Source: Christiangramia bathymodioli
Lineage (GTDB): Bacteria; Bacteroidota; Bacteroidia; Flavobacteriales; Flavobacteriaceae
Direction of reading: 5' to 3'
DNA: 64,000 bases
NCBI GenBank assembly: GCA_009735695.1
Contig: SRSL01000008.1
Location: forward strand, 51,806 to 115,805
Part shown: positions 27,459 to 36,712 of the stretch, piece after piece
How positions within the stretch are numbered: position 1 is the first letter of the stretch
Layout: every line of letters begins with the position of its first letter
The notes under the pieces: model-generated
Databases searched by the model: none
What the model saw: the letters and a program-made list of their open reading frames with translations, nothing else
What the model was told of the DNA's origin: nothing
Translations under genes and position numbers: made by a program

Positions 27459-30400
27459 TTAGTCGGCTTTAAGTTTGAAATAGAACGTACTTCCTACGCC
27501 TTTCTGGGAATCTACCCATATGCTACCTTCATGAAGCAGTACGATCTTTTCAACATGTGCCAGGCCAACCCCGGTACCTTCCATGTCCTCATTCCCAGGC
27601 ACACGGTTAAAAATGGTAAAGATGTTCTTTTGATCTTCCCTGGAAATTCCAACCCCATTATCCATAATACTGAAAACCCAGTATTTTCCTTCCTTATAGG
27701 CAGAAATTCTAATTTCGGGTTTCCGGTCTTTTGGAACATACTTGATCGCGTTACTAATAAGATTCTGGAAAAGCAGGCGAAGTTCTATTTCATAAGCTTT
27801 AAGCTTTGGTAGATCTCCTATATGAATGGTTGCTTTGGAGTCTTTAATACTTTTTCCCAGGTCGTATTTTACAACCTCAACCACTTCACGGGTGTCTACC
27901 AGGGTTTTCTTACCGTTCTTACCAATTCTTGAATGCTCCAGCAGGGCTTTGATCTGTGATGAAAGCCTGTCTGACGCATTCTTGATATACTTGATATAAT
28001 TTTCTCCTTTTTCATCAAGTTGGGCCGCGTACATTTTGCCCAGCACATCGCTACCAAATTTGATCGTGGCCAGTGGTTCCTGAAGGTCATGAGAACAGAT
28101 AGAAACGAACTGCTCAAGATCTCTGTTGGCTCGTTCAAGATCGCTTTTCTGGTCTTTCAACTGATTTTGAGCTTCCTTAAGTGCCGAAATATCTACGCAG
28201 GTATACCGAATGGTCTTGATATTATTGGTTTCATCCTTTTCTGCCGTAGCATTCAGGATCACCGGTAAGACTCTTTTCTTTTTAGTGAGCATATTAAGTT
28301 CTACGTTCACCACTTCACCAAATTTATTAACCCCTTTCTTCAGGTTAAGGCTTGGCAGTTTGGAATCATCATCAAAAAGATCAAATATCTCCTTCCCTAC
28401 TATGCTTTCCTTTGATTCGTAACCTAGCTTCTGAACCGTTTTTTTGTTACACTGGACGATCCTTGATGATTTTGGATCCACACTTATGTGAAGAACGGGA
28501 TCATCTTCGTAGAATGATTTGAATCTTTTCTCGCTGGCTATAAGCTTCTCTTTGGACTTCTGAATATTCTCAATATCGATAAAGGTGATTACCACTCCAT
28601 TGATATTGTTTTCAGAATCCATATAAGGCGAAATTCGCTGAAGGTAATTCTTCCCTTCACGGGAAACGATGTGTTTTTCCAGGACTTTCCCGGTTTTCAG
28701 AACTTTTTGACAACGATCTATAAAGCTCTGTTTCCTGCTAAGCCCAAAACTGTTGGTGAAATTATCTATTGGGCGACCAATGTCTCCATTCAGCAGGCTA
28801 AAGTGCTTTTTGATTGCCGGAGTGAATTTCCTGATCTTAAATTCAGAATCCAGGAATATCACGCCAATATCGGTACTTTTCAGAAGATTGTTCATATCGG
28901 CATTCAAGGCCGCCAGGTCATCCATCTTCTGGATATTTTCAGCGTTTACCGTATTGATCTCTTCATTAACACTCTGTAGTTCCTCATTGGTACTCTGCAG
29001 TTCCTCGTTCGATGCCAGTAATTCCTCATTGGCTGCCTGCAACTCCTCGTTACTGGTTTCGATCTCCTCCAGAGAAGTTTGAAGGTCCTCTTTGGTTCTT
29101 CGCAATTCCTCCTCGAGGCTGGCCACATATTCCTTGGTCTGGGTAGAAGGACTAACTTTCGCCGTCTCTGCCAGGTCCTTGGTATCGATTTCCTTTTCAA
29201 CAAAGGTGATCACATAACTGGTCTCACCTTCAAGGCTATGTTCCAGGAATGGTTTGATGATAATATCGGCAGCCAGTTTATCATTTTCCTGTTTTACCAT
29301 CGCGTTGCGGTAAATCACCTTTTTCTGCTCCCGGTGCGCCTTGGCAAAAGTAGACTGAACAATGTACTTAAGATCATTTTCCAGCATGTCCAGCAGGTTA
29401 ATGGAAAAACCGCTCACCGGAAGGTTTGCGTATTTTCTGAACTCACCTACCGCCTGAAGGATGTTATAATCTGAATCTACAAAGATGGAAGCTCCACCAA
29501 ACTGGTCAAGGATAGCTTCATTCAATTCTCCCTGTAATTTTTGCCTTATGGGATTAGACTGACCTCGGAAGCTTTTTCGATTCCTGGTAGTCCTGTTCTC
29601 CATTAACTTACTACCCTTACTCATAAAGCTAGCCGAAGGACTTATACCGTTCTTTAAACGTTTACTCGGCTTAATGTTTTTATAGATCTTCCACCTGCGA
29701 TCGATCTCCGAAAAGTTATCCTTATGTGATTGCACACTTTCACTGGTTCCCAGGACGAGCACACCATCTTCCTTTAATGCATAATGCAGCATATTCAAGG
29801 CCTTTCTTTGGATACTATTCTGGAAATAGATCAATAAATTTCTACATACCACCATATCCATATTACTAAATGGTGGGTTCTTGATGATATTATGCTGGGA
29901 GAATATTACCATTCTCCTTATTTTCTCTATGATCTGGTAACTGTTGGCCTTGCTTAGGAAATATTTAAGCAGGAATTCCTTGGAAACATCTGCCACGATA
30001 CTTTCGGGATAGACTCCCTTGCTTCCAATGTCCAGGTGAGGTTGGGAAATATCGGTCGCAAAGATCTTAATTTCAAGATCCTTTCCCTGTTTTTCCATTT
30101 CCTCGTGAAGACACATAGCGAAAGAATATGCCTCTTCCCCAGTACTACATCCAACATCCCAAACTTTAAGGATCTCGCCATCCTCCTTCTCCTCGATGAT
30201 TTTCGGAAAAACTTTCTGAACCAGTATTTCCCAAACCTTTTCGTCCCTGAAGAACTTGGTGACTCCTATAAGAAACTCCCTGTAAAGAATATCTACCTCC
30301 TCCTCATTTTCTTTGAGAAAATCGAAATATTCCTTTAAATCTTTACACTTGCAAATGTTAACACGCCTTGCAACCCTGCGGGCCAGCGTGGCATATTTAT

Positions 30401-31121
30401 ATTCCCTGAAATCAAGTCCTGCCTTTTCGTCTATATAGGTAAGAATCTTGTTTAATTCCTTTTCGTCATATTGTACGTCACCATCCTTAAAATGAAAAAT
30501 AGGTGGAGTAGAAATGAAATCCTTCAATTCCGGACCCATTTCCGAAACGGGTAAGATATAATCTATCAGTCCTGTATTGATAGCACTTTTAGGCATTCCA
30601 TCGAACTTGGCTTCGCTAGGTTCCTGCACCATCACCATCCCATCGTTCTCCTTTATGGCTCGTGCTCCCCTGGTCCCATCGCTCCCGGTTCCGCTTAGTA
30701 CAATTCCAATCGCAGTTTCCTTGCGTTCCTTGGCCATCGATTCAAAAAACAAATCGATAGGAAGGTTTAAGATCTGACTTTTAGGTTTCTCCCTAAGTAT
30801 AAGGAGATCATTTTCAAGAATCAGGTTATTTGCCGGCGGGATCAAATAAATATGTCCCGGTTTCACCTCCATTTCGTTCGTTATCTGAACTATTGGCAGA
30901 TTGCTGTTCTTTTTCAGCAATTCGCCCATCATGCTTTTATAGTCCGGGGACAGATGTTGGATCACCACATAGGCATTATTATCACCAGCGGGAATATTCT
31001 TAAAAAACAATTTAAGTGCTTCCAAACCGCCAGCGCTCGCTCCAATAGCAATAATCCTTGTTTGTTCTGTCAACTGTTGATTGACAGGCTCTGCGGCAGG
31101 AATATCATTCGTATTCTTCAT
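27459..31121 (-). CDS. CheB-CheR-PAS-histidine kinase fusion protein
   Basis: 1220 residues. CheB methylesterase about 20-210 (GASAGGLEALKLF with the catalytic Ser; VVIQHLSPDYKSMM; GTGSDGTRGARAI). CheR methyltransferase about 215-490 (VWDVGCSTGEEAYSFA; MVVCRNLLIYFQ). Then a PAS-like part (about 530-650), a long coiled coil with NEELQ-type heptads (about 675-735), two PAS domains (about 750-995), the H-box CSHDLQEPLATI with His 1011, and an ATPase domain with GTGVGLAHVEK. No transmembrane helix is seen. First gene of the operon with the phytochrome. Chemoreceptors are absent from the window, so it may be a signalling hub that does not serve swimming chemotaxis. Confidence 0.95.
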   Translation of the reverse strand: MKNTNDIPAAEPVNQQLTEQTRIIAIGASAGGLEALKLFFKNIPAGDNNAYVVIQHLSPDYKSMMGELLKKNSNLPIVQITNEMEVKPGHIYLIPPANNLILENDLLILREKPKSQILNLPIDLFFESMAKERKETAIGIVLSGTGSDGTRGARAIKENDGMVMVQEPSEAKFDGMPKSAINTGLIDYILPVSEMGPELKDFISTPPIFHFKDGDVQYDEKELNKILTYIDEKAGLDFREYKYATLARRVARRVNICKCKDLKEYFDFLKENEEEVDILYREFLIGVTKFFRDEKVWEILVQKVFPKIIEEKEDGEILKVWDVGCSTGEEAYSFAMCLHEEMEKQGKDLEIKIFATDISQPHLDIGSKGVYPESIVADVSKEFLLKYFLSKANSYQIIEKIRRMVIFSQHNIIKNPPFSNMDMVVCRNLLIYFQNSIQRKALNMLHYALKEDGVLVLGTSESVQSHKDNFSEIDRRWKIYKNIKPSKRLKNGISPSASFMSKGSKLMENRTTRNRKSFRGQSNPIRQKLQGELNEAILDQFGGASIFVDSDYNILQAVGEFRKYANLPVSGFSINLLDMLENDLKYIVQSTFAKAHREQKKVIYRNAMVKQENDKLAADIIIKPFLEHSLEGETSYVITFVEKEIDTKDLAETAKVSPSTQTKEYVASLEEELRRTKEDLQTSLEEIETSNEELQAANEELLASNEELQSTNEELQSVNEEINTVNAENIQKMDDLAALNADMNNLLKSTDIGVIFLDSEFKIRKFTPAIKKHFSLLNGDIGRPIDNFTNSFGLSRKQSFIDRCQKVLKTGKVLEKHIVSREGKNYLQRISPYMDSENNINGVVITFIDIENIQKSKEKLIASEKRFKSFYEDDPVLHISVDPKSSRIVQCNKKTVQKLGYESKESIVGKEIFDLFDDDSKLPSLNLKKGVNKFGEVVNVELNMLTKKKRVLPVILNATAEKDETNNIKTIRYTCVDISALKEAQNQLKDQKSDLERANRDLEQFVSICSHDLQEPLATIKFGSDVLGKMYAAQLDEKGENYIKYIKNASDRLSSQIKALLEHSRIGKNGKKTLVDTREVVEVVKYDLGKSIKDSKATIHIGDLPKLKAYEIELRLLFQNLISNAIKYVPKDRKPEIRISAYKEGKYWVFSIMDNGVGISREDQKNIFTIFNRVPGNEDMEGTGVGLAHVEKIVLLHEGSIWVDSQKGVGSTFYFKLKAD

Positions 31122-31235
31122 TGATTAGGGTAGTAGGTTTTTATTGAATCCCAGGGATTTTTAAAAGCACTATTATATGGAAATTTGCGCTAAACTTTTA
31201 TTTCATATCACATATTTATTGATCATATGCCTTGT

Positions 31236-31260
31236 ATTTTCTATGCTTTCGCATGAAAAT
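31236..31260 (-). promoter_or_regulatory. Hairpin upstream of the CheBR-phytochrome operon
   Basis: ATTTTC-(T)-ATGC-TTTC-GCAT-GAAAAT: a 10-bp inverted repeat with a single bulge. On the minus strand the loop is GAAA, a stable GNRA tetraloop. It lies 115-139 bases upstream of the first start codon, so it could be in the 5' leader or an operator. Confidence 0.35.
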
Positions 31261-31600
31261 CCATCCCAATTCTAAAAAATTATGTCAGCCTTAAAATAGC
31301 TATTAAATTTCAAAAGTCATTATAACTGACAAAATTTCCGAATGTTGCCAAAAATGCAAATATGAAGGAATTGGAAGCAATTCAAATTAATTATAACATT
31401 TTTTTAATAATTCAATTCTTTAACTGAATTTCAACAAATTCGGTATTCCCAATTAAACTTATAGGTATCATTCATATTCTTAATTATACTATCCCACATT
31501 TACATATTCCGCAAACTTAGCTTCTTCCTTTTTAGGATATTTTAATAGATTTTATGCTTTTATTAGGGCCACTTTCGTCAAAATCAACCTAAATTATTCT

Positions 31601-31614
31601 CTTAAAATTTTAAG
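31601..31614 (+). promoter_or_regulatory. Perfect 14-bp palindrome upstream of proC
   Basis: CTTAAAATTTTAAG, 100 bases before the proC ATG. Low complexity makes chance occurrence plausible; its position would suit an operator. Confidence 0.25.
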
Positions 31615-31714
31615 CCCCGAATTAATTCATAAACATCGCACGGTCTTTGCGCCAATAGGGGCAAGTTGAAAGTTGGCAGAAAGTCAATTAATTAATAGAA
31701 CCAAAAAACAAACG

Positions 31715-32521
31715 ATGAAAACATTAGTAATTGGAGCAGGAAACATGGGATTAACCTACGCCGAGGGAATGGCGAGGTCTGCCATGCTTAACAGAAGAAA
31801 TTTAATGGTCTTCGATAAATCGGCCGATGTGATTGCGCGTCTTCGCGACCTCGATCATTTCGACGTGTATGAAAAATTGGAAGATTGCCTGCCCCAAGCA
31901 GATATGGTATTCATAGCAGTTAAACCTTACCATTGTGACGACCTTTTTGAGGAAATGAAACCAATGGTAAACAAAGAACAAATATTCGTCTCCTTAATGG
32001 CGGGTGTAACCATCGCGAAGATCCAAAATGGATTAGATGTTAGGAAAGTTGTTAGATCCATGCCTAACCTACCCGCACAGGTTGGAAAAGGCGTTACCTC
32101 CTATACAGAATCTGAAGAAGTTTCACGAGTAGAATTATTAATGGTTAGGAATTTATTGGATACTACCGGTGAATCCATCCACGTGAAAAATGAGAATTAT
32201 ATCGATGCCTCAACCGGAATATCTGGAAGTGGGCCAGCATACGTATTTTATTTTATGCAGTCCATGCTCGAGGCAGCTTTGAAAATGGGATTCTCCAACA
32301 ACGATTCGAGAGTACTTGTAAGCCAAACCTTTGAAGGAGCGGTAGAATTATTCAACCGTAACGACCTTTCCCCAGACACCTGGATGGAACGAGTTGCTTC
32401 TAAAGGGGGAACCACCCGGGCCGCCCTTGACTCGATGGACGATAATAATGTGAAGGAGCTAATCAAAGAAGCTGCGTATGCCGCTTTTGACAGGGCAGTT
32501 GAACTGGGAGAAGAAAAATAA
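31715..32521 (+). CDS. proC: Pyrroline-5-carboxylate reductase
   Basis: 268 residues from the ATG at 31715 (MKTLVIGAGNMGLTYAEG), which begins directly with the Rossmann nucleotide-binding strand; an in-frame TTG at 31673 is not needed. NAD(P) motif GAGNMG, then RSMPNLPAQVGKGVTSY, SGSGPAYVFYFM and the C-terminal VASKGGTTRAALDSMD, all diagnostic of ProC. It reduces pyrroline-5-carboxylate to proline in the cytoplasm. First gene of a proC-proB-proA operon. Confidence 0.95.
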   Translation: MKTLVIGAGNMGLTYAEGMARSAMLNRRNLMVFDKSADVIARLRDLDHFDVYEKLEDCLPQADMVFIAVKPYHCDDLFEEMKPMVNKEQIFVSLMAGVTIAKIQNGLDVRKVVRSMPNLPAQVGKGVTSYTESEEVSRVELLMVRNLLDTTGESIHVKNENYIDASTGISGSGPAYVFYFMQSMLEAALKMGFSNNDSRVLVSQTFEGAVELFNRNDLSPDTWMERVASKGGTTRAALDSMDDNNVKELIKEAAYAAFDRAVELGEEK

Positions 32522-32555
32522 TTAACCAAAAGACCAAAACGAAATACTCTATAAA

Positions 32556-33329
32556 ATGGATAAAAAGAGAAGAATTGTTGTAAAGGTTGGTACTAATGTG
32601 ATGACCAACAAAGACAATAGAATTTTGGGGCCGGTATTAAAAAGCCTGGTTCGGCAGATCGCTACTTTGTATGAAGAGGACATTATGGTGGTGCTGGTTT
32701 CTTCAGGTTCTGCTATTGCTGGAAAGGAGATACTCGGTGAGATTAGCATTAAGGACGATAGCAAGAGAAGGCAGGTTTACTCTTCAGTAGGACAACCCAG
32801 GATGATGCGCCATTACTATAGTATCTTCCATGATTACGGAATGAGATGTGCCCAGGTGCTAGCTACCAAAAGAGATTTCAGTCCAGGTATTCACCGTGAA
32901 AACATGATCAACTGTTATGAATCCCTGCTTTCGGAAGGTATTATCCCGATTGCGAACGAGGATGATGCCGTTTCAGTAACCATGTCTATGTTCTCTGATA
33001 ATGATGAACTGGCGAGTCTTGTGGCTGAACTCATCGGCGCAGAAAAACTGATCATTCTTAGTGATACTGAAGGACTTTACACCGGTCATCCTGAAGATGA
33101 CGATTCGGAAAAACTGAATAAGGTGCAGATCGACGAAAATGTGGAAAAATATGTTCAGGAGAGCGATAAAGGAGAAGGTGAAGGTCGAGGAGGAATGGAA
33201 TCCAAAATCAAGATCGCCAAAGGCACCGCCGCCAAGAACATCCCAACCTACATCGCTAACGGTAAAAGAGAAGATGTGATTCTGGACATTATGCGAGGTA
33301 TGGATGTAGGAACCAAATTTACCTCTTAA
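32556..33329 (+). CDS. proB: Glutamate 5-kinase (short form without PUA domain)
   Basis: 257 residues: only the amino-acid kinase domain, without the C-terminal PUA domain of the E. coli enzyme (367 residues). KVGTNVMTN opens the ATP site, followed by VVLVSSGSAIAGKEIL, IANEDDAVS and LSDTEGLYTGHPEDD, and GMESKIKIAKGTAAKNIPTYI at the end. It phosphorylates glutamate in the first step of proline synthesis. The short form is common in Bacteroidota. Lies 34 bases after proC and 30 before proA. Confidence 0.94.
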   Translation: MDKKRRIVVKVGTNVMTNKDNRILGPVLKSLVRQIATLYEEDIMVVLVSSGSAIAGKEILGEISIKDDSKRRQVYSSVGQPRMMRHYYSIFHDYGMRCAQVLATKRDFSPGIHRENMINCYESLLSEGIIPIANEDDAVSVTMSMFSDNDELASLVAELIGAEKLIILSDTEGLYTGHPEDDDSEKLNKVQIDENVEKYVQESDKGEGEGRGGMESKIKIAKGTAAKNIPTYIANGKREDVILDIMRGMDVGTKFTS

Positions 33330-33359
33330 AATTTTTTGATTAACGAAAAGGAATAGAAA

Positions 33360-34559
33360 ATGAAATTGATAAAAACAGAAGTAAAAAATAAGGTCTTGAA
33401 ATCCATGATGAACATTCTGGATAAAAGACGAAAAGAAATTATCGAAGCAAACAAAAAAGATCAGGATGCCTTTAGCAGAGATGACCAGGCGTTATACGAC
33501 CGGCTTGTTGTTGACGATAAGAAGGTAGATGACATGATTCGCTCGGTACGTGAAGTGATGGAGCAGGAAGACCCGGTAGGACAGGTTATCGAGCATCGTA
33601 AACTGAATACCGGTCTTGATATTACTAACAAAACGGCACCTTTCGGAAATATCCTTATCATATATGAATCCAGACCCGATGTGACCATCGAGGCAGCTGT
33701 CCTGGCATTCAAAGCGAATAATAAGATCTATCTTAAAGGGGGAAAAGAAGCTATTAACAGTAATAAGATCCTGGAAGAATGCTGGCACGAGGCACTTGAA
33801 GAAAACGGACTGAGCAAAGACTGGATCGAGCTGTTACATATGGACAGAACCGAAACCCAGGAATTCCTGAAAAATCCGCCAGAGCAATTAGACCTTATCG
33901 TACCTCGTGGAGGAGAGAGACTTATTGGTTTTGTGAAAGAACATGCTACCGGTGCAGTACTGGTAAGCGGTAGAGGTAACAATTTCCTATATGTATCTAA
34001 AAATGCCGACTTTGAAGTTGCCAAAAAAGTGATTCTTAATGCGAAAACCGATAAGATTTCCGGTTGTAATGCATTGGACAAGGTTCTTGTGGATAAGAAT
34101 ATAGAAGATTTCGAAGGAAAAGTTAAGGAACTTCAGCAGGTATTTAAAGAGTTTAAAGTAAACATTCTTGTAGATGAAGAAGTTTCGAAAATTCTTACCG
34201 ACGAGGAAAAAATCCCTTCTGAAGACACCTGGTACGAGGAATTTCTAGCTATGAAGATCGTGATTGGAGCGATCGATGGGCTGGATGCGGCCATAGAGAA
34301 GATTAACAAATATTCTGGAGGCCATTCTGCCTCTATTATCACTACCGATAAAGATGAAGCCCTTACTTTTATGGAACAGGTAGATAGTGCAGCCGTATAT
34401 CACAACGCCTCTACCCGATTTACAGACGGTGGACAAATGGGCGTGGGTGCCGAGCTTGCCATTTCAACCGATAAGCTTCACCATCGTGGTCCTCTAGGAC
34501 TTAAGCAGCTGGTCACTAACAAATATTATGTACTTGGTGAAGGACATGTGAGAGTCTAA
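33360..34559 (+). CDS. proA: Gamma-glutamyl phosphate reductase
   Basis: 399 residues. Substrate-binding and catalytic blocks: IIYESRPDVTIEAAVLAFKANN, IVPRGGERLIGFVKEHA, SGRGNNFLYVS, the catalytic Cys in DKISGCNALDKVLVD (about residue 237-238) and YHNASTRFTDGGQMGVGAELAIST, the signature pattern of ProA. It reduces gamma-glutamyl phosphate to glutamate semialdehyde with NADPH, which cyclises to the ProC substrate. Last gene of the operon; a strong terminator follows. Confidence 0.96.
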   Translation: MKLIKTEVKNKVLKSMMNILDKRRKEIIEANKKDQDAFSRDDQALYDRLVVDDKKVDDMIRSVREVMEQEDPVGQVIEHRKLNTGLDITNKTAPFGNILIIYESRPDVTIEAAVLAFKANNKIYLKGGKEAINSNKILEECWHEALEENGLSKDWIELLHMDRTETQEFLKNPPEQLDLIVPRGGERLIGFVKEHATGAVLVSGRGNNFLYVSKNADFEVAKKVILNAKTDKISGCNALDKVLVDKNIEDFEGKVKELQQVFKEFKVNILVDEEVSKILTDEEKIPSEDTWYEEFLAMKIVIGAIDGLDAAIEKINKYSGGHSASIITTDKDEALTFMEQVDSAAVYHNASTRFTDGGQMGVGAELAISTDKLHHRGPLGLKQLVTNKYYVLGEGHVRV

Positions 34560-34581
34560 TTGAATAAACTTAATTTGGAAA

Positions 34582-34610
34582 AGGCGCTGGAGACAGCGTC
34601 TTTTTTTATT
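34582..34610 (+). terminator. Intrinsic terminator of the proCBA operon
   Basis: 8-bp stem AGGCGCTG / CAGCGTCT (one G-T pair), GAGA tetraloop, followed by a long T run. It starts 22 bases after the proA stop. Confidence 0.9.
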
Positions 34611-34731
34611 TAAAGCAACTTCTAGATACTTCACATCATTCGTCAGGCGTTCTACATCAGAAAGGATGAAATCCACAAGCTAACATGTAACTTTCGCGGC
34701 CGGATTGAGTCTTATATCAAAACAAAACTTC

Positions 34732-36597
34732 ATGAAGAAATTACTTACGGGATTTGCTGCATTGGCCCTTCTTTTAGGCTGTAAATCTACCCAGACCTCA
34801 ACGGTTGAACAACCGGTGATCGCACAGATCGACCTGGTAGATGTACAGGACGACAAGGTTTGGGTGACAGTAGATCCAGACCGATTCACTACCGAAACTA
34901 CCACTTTTTTTATTCCTAAAACAGTTCCCGGAACCTATTCAACCGATAACTACGGAAAATTTTCTGAGAACTTTAAAGCCTATGACTATAAGGGTAAGGA
35001 AATGCCTGTCACAAGAGTAGATGATAACACCTGGACCATTAAAAATGCGGAAGATCTCGACAAGGTGAAATACCAGGTCAATGATTCTTTTGACTGGGAA
35101 AATGAAGGTGGCGTTTATTCCATGGCGGGAACCAATATCAGAAAAGATGAGAATTTTCTTCTGAATCTTCATGGATTCGTTGGTTACTTCCAGGACCAGA
35201 AAGAAGAGAAATACCGATTGGAGATCAAAAGGCCATCCAGCCTGATTCCTGGCACTTCACTAACTGTAAACCAGACCATAGATGCTGAAACTGGAAATAT
35301 CAAAACCGACATTTTCAATTTGAACAGGTATTTCCAGGTGATCGATCACCCGATCATGTATGCTGAACCGGATACGGCGAGCATCATGGTGGAAGGCATG
35401 GAAGTACTGCTGGATGTATACTCTCCAACTGGAAAGTTTTCTGCCAAGGATATCATGCCATCCATGGAAAAGATGATTCGCGCCCAAAAACGCTTCCTGG
35501 GAGATATCGATAATACCAGTAAATACGCAATCCTACTGTATTTATCTGGAGATGAAGGCCCTGATGCCGGTAATTTCGGAGCGCTGGAGCATCATACTTC
35601 AACGGTAGTTGTTCTTGACGAGAGCACTTCGCTTAAAGGCCTAGAAGAATCAATGACCGATATTGTATCTCATGAATTTTTCCACATCCTTACTCCTTTA
35701 AATGTTCATTCAAACGAGATTCATTATTTCGATTATAACGATCCAAAAATGTCTCAGCACCTATGGATGTACGAAGGCGTAACCGAATATTTTGCCAATC
35801 TGTTCCAGGTGAACCAGGGACTTATCTCTGAACAGGAATTCTATAACAGAATGGTCGATAAAATAGAGGTTTCTAAAAGGTTTGATGATACGGTTCCATT
35901 TACCGTAATGAGCAAAAACATCCTCACAGATGAATACAAAGACAGTTATTATAACGTATATCTGAAAGGCGCACTTATAGGAATGGCTCTGGACATCAGG
36001 CTAAGAGAGTTAAGCGGAGGCAAAATGGGATTGCTGGACCTTATGAAAAAACTAAGTGAAAAATACGGAAAAGACCGGCCTTTTGAGGATGATCAACTTA
36101 TTTCAGAGATCGTAGCCCTGAGTTATCCGGAAATTCAGCAGTTCTTTGACACTTATGTCACAGGAACTACTCCAATTCCTTATTACGAATTCTTCGCCAA
36201 GGCAAGATTAGAAGAAAGAGAGATCATGAAAGAGGTAGGATACTTTTTAAATGGGCAAACACCCTATATCGCTCCAAACCAGTCTACCATGCAGATCATG
36301 TTCAGAAATGACATAGAGCTAAACAGCTTTTTAAAAGATCTTGGTGTTGAAGGAGGAGATACTCTGGAAAGCATTAACGGGACCGAGTATACCCTGCAAA
36401 ATGTGTACGATCTTATTTCGGTCTCACAGGGATGGGAAACCGGGAAAGACATCACTATGGTCGTGCTTAGAGACGGGGAAGAAGTTGAGCTGAAAGGAAA
36501 AATTTCAACTCCAAAAGACATGGCGACAGGTCTTGTACCAATCCAGAATGCCGATGGAGATCAAATAGAGTTAAGAAATGCATGGTTAAAAGGTTAA
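34732..36597 (+). CDS. M61 family metallopeptidase with PDZ domain, lipoprotein
   Basis: The ATG at 34732 (MKKLLTGFAALALLLGC) gives a lipoprotein signal with lipobox LLLGC; a TTG nine codons upstream is rejected. 621 residues. An N-terminal beta domain is followed by the catalytic part with SHEFFHILTPLNVHS (HExxH; about residue 317) and the glutamate-containing MYEGVTEYFANLFQ, as in glycyl aminopeptidases. A PDZ-like domain occupies about residues 510-605 (GGDTLESINGTEYTL). It should cleave peptides in the periplasm. Isolated between two strong terminators, so transcribed alone. Confidence 0.92.
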   Translation: MKKLLTGFAALALLLGCKSTQTSTVEQPVIAQIDLVDVQDDKVWVTVDPDRFTTETTTFFIPKTVPGTYSTDNYGKFSENFKAYDYKGKEMPVTRVDDNTWTIKNAEDLDKVKYQVNDSFDWENEGGVYSMAGTNIRKDENFLLNLHGFVGYFQDQKEEKYRLEIKRPSSLIPGTSLTVNQTIDAETGNIKTDIFNLNRYFQVIDHPIMYAEPDTASIMVEGMEVLLDVYSPTGKFSAKDIMPSMEKMIRAQKRFLGDIDNTSKYAILLYLSGDEGPDAGNFGALEHHTSTVVVLDESTSLKGLEESMTDIVSHEFFHILTPLNVHSNEIHYFDYNDPKMSQHLWMYEGVTEYFANLFQVNQGLISEQEFYNRMVDKIEVSKRFDDTVPFTVMSKNILTDEYKDSYYNVYLKGALIGMALDIRLRELSGGKMGLLDLMKKLSEKYGKDRPFEDDQLISEIVALSYPEIQQFFDTYVTGTTPIPYYEFFAKARLEEREIMKEVGYFLNGQTPYIAPNQSTMQIMFRNDIELNSFLKDLGVEGGDTLESINGTEYTLQNVYDLISVSQGWETGKDITMVVLRDGEEVELKGKISTPKDMATGLVPIQNADGDQIELRNAWLKG

Positions 36598-36620
36598 TAG
36601 ATTTTAGGCCAGGCATAGGA

Positions 36621-36648
36621 GCGGCAGGGAAACCTGCCGCTTTTTTTT
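36621..36648 (+). terminator. Intrinsic terminator after the M61 peptidase
   Basis: Perfect 8-bp GC-rich stem GCGGCAGG / CCTGCCGC with a GAAA tetraloop, then eight T (36641-36648). Confidence 0.95.
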
Positions 36649-36712
36649 GCTCATAATCCATCTCAATTCTTTTTACTTAGTATCTTTAAAATCTTTAAAA
36701 ACCAATCAATCT

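Larger units (their letters stand above)
31122..31714. other. 590-base AT-rich divergent intergenic region
   Basis: Separates the leftward CheBR-phytochrome operon from the rightward proCBA operon. No ORF with coding character. It must hold both promoters; no convincing TTG / TAnnTTTG pair could be placed. It contains two symmetrical elements, described separately. Confidence 0.6.

Noticed and set aside
28880..29110. Tandem nucleotide repeats inside the CheBR gene as a mobile or repeat element
   Set aside because: They are the codons of a NEELQ-type coiled coil common to CheB-CheR hybrids.
34680..34731. TAACTTTC upstream of the M61 gene as a flavobacterial -7 box
   Set aside because: It resembles TAnnTTTG but no TTG was found at the expected 17-23 base distance.
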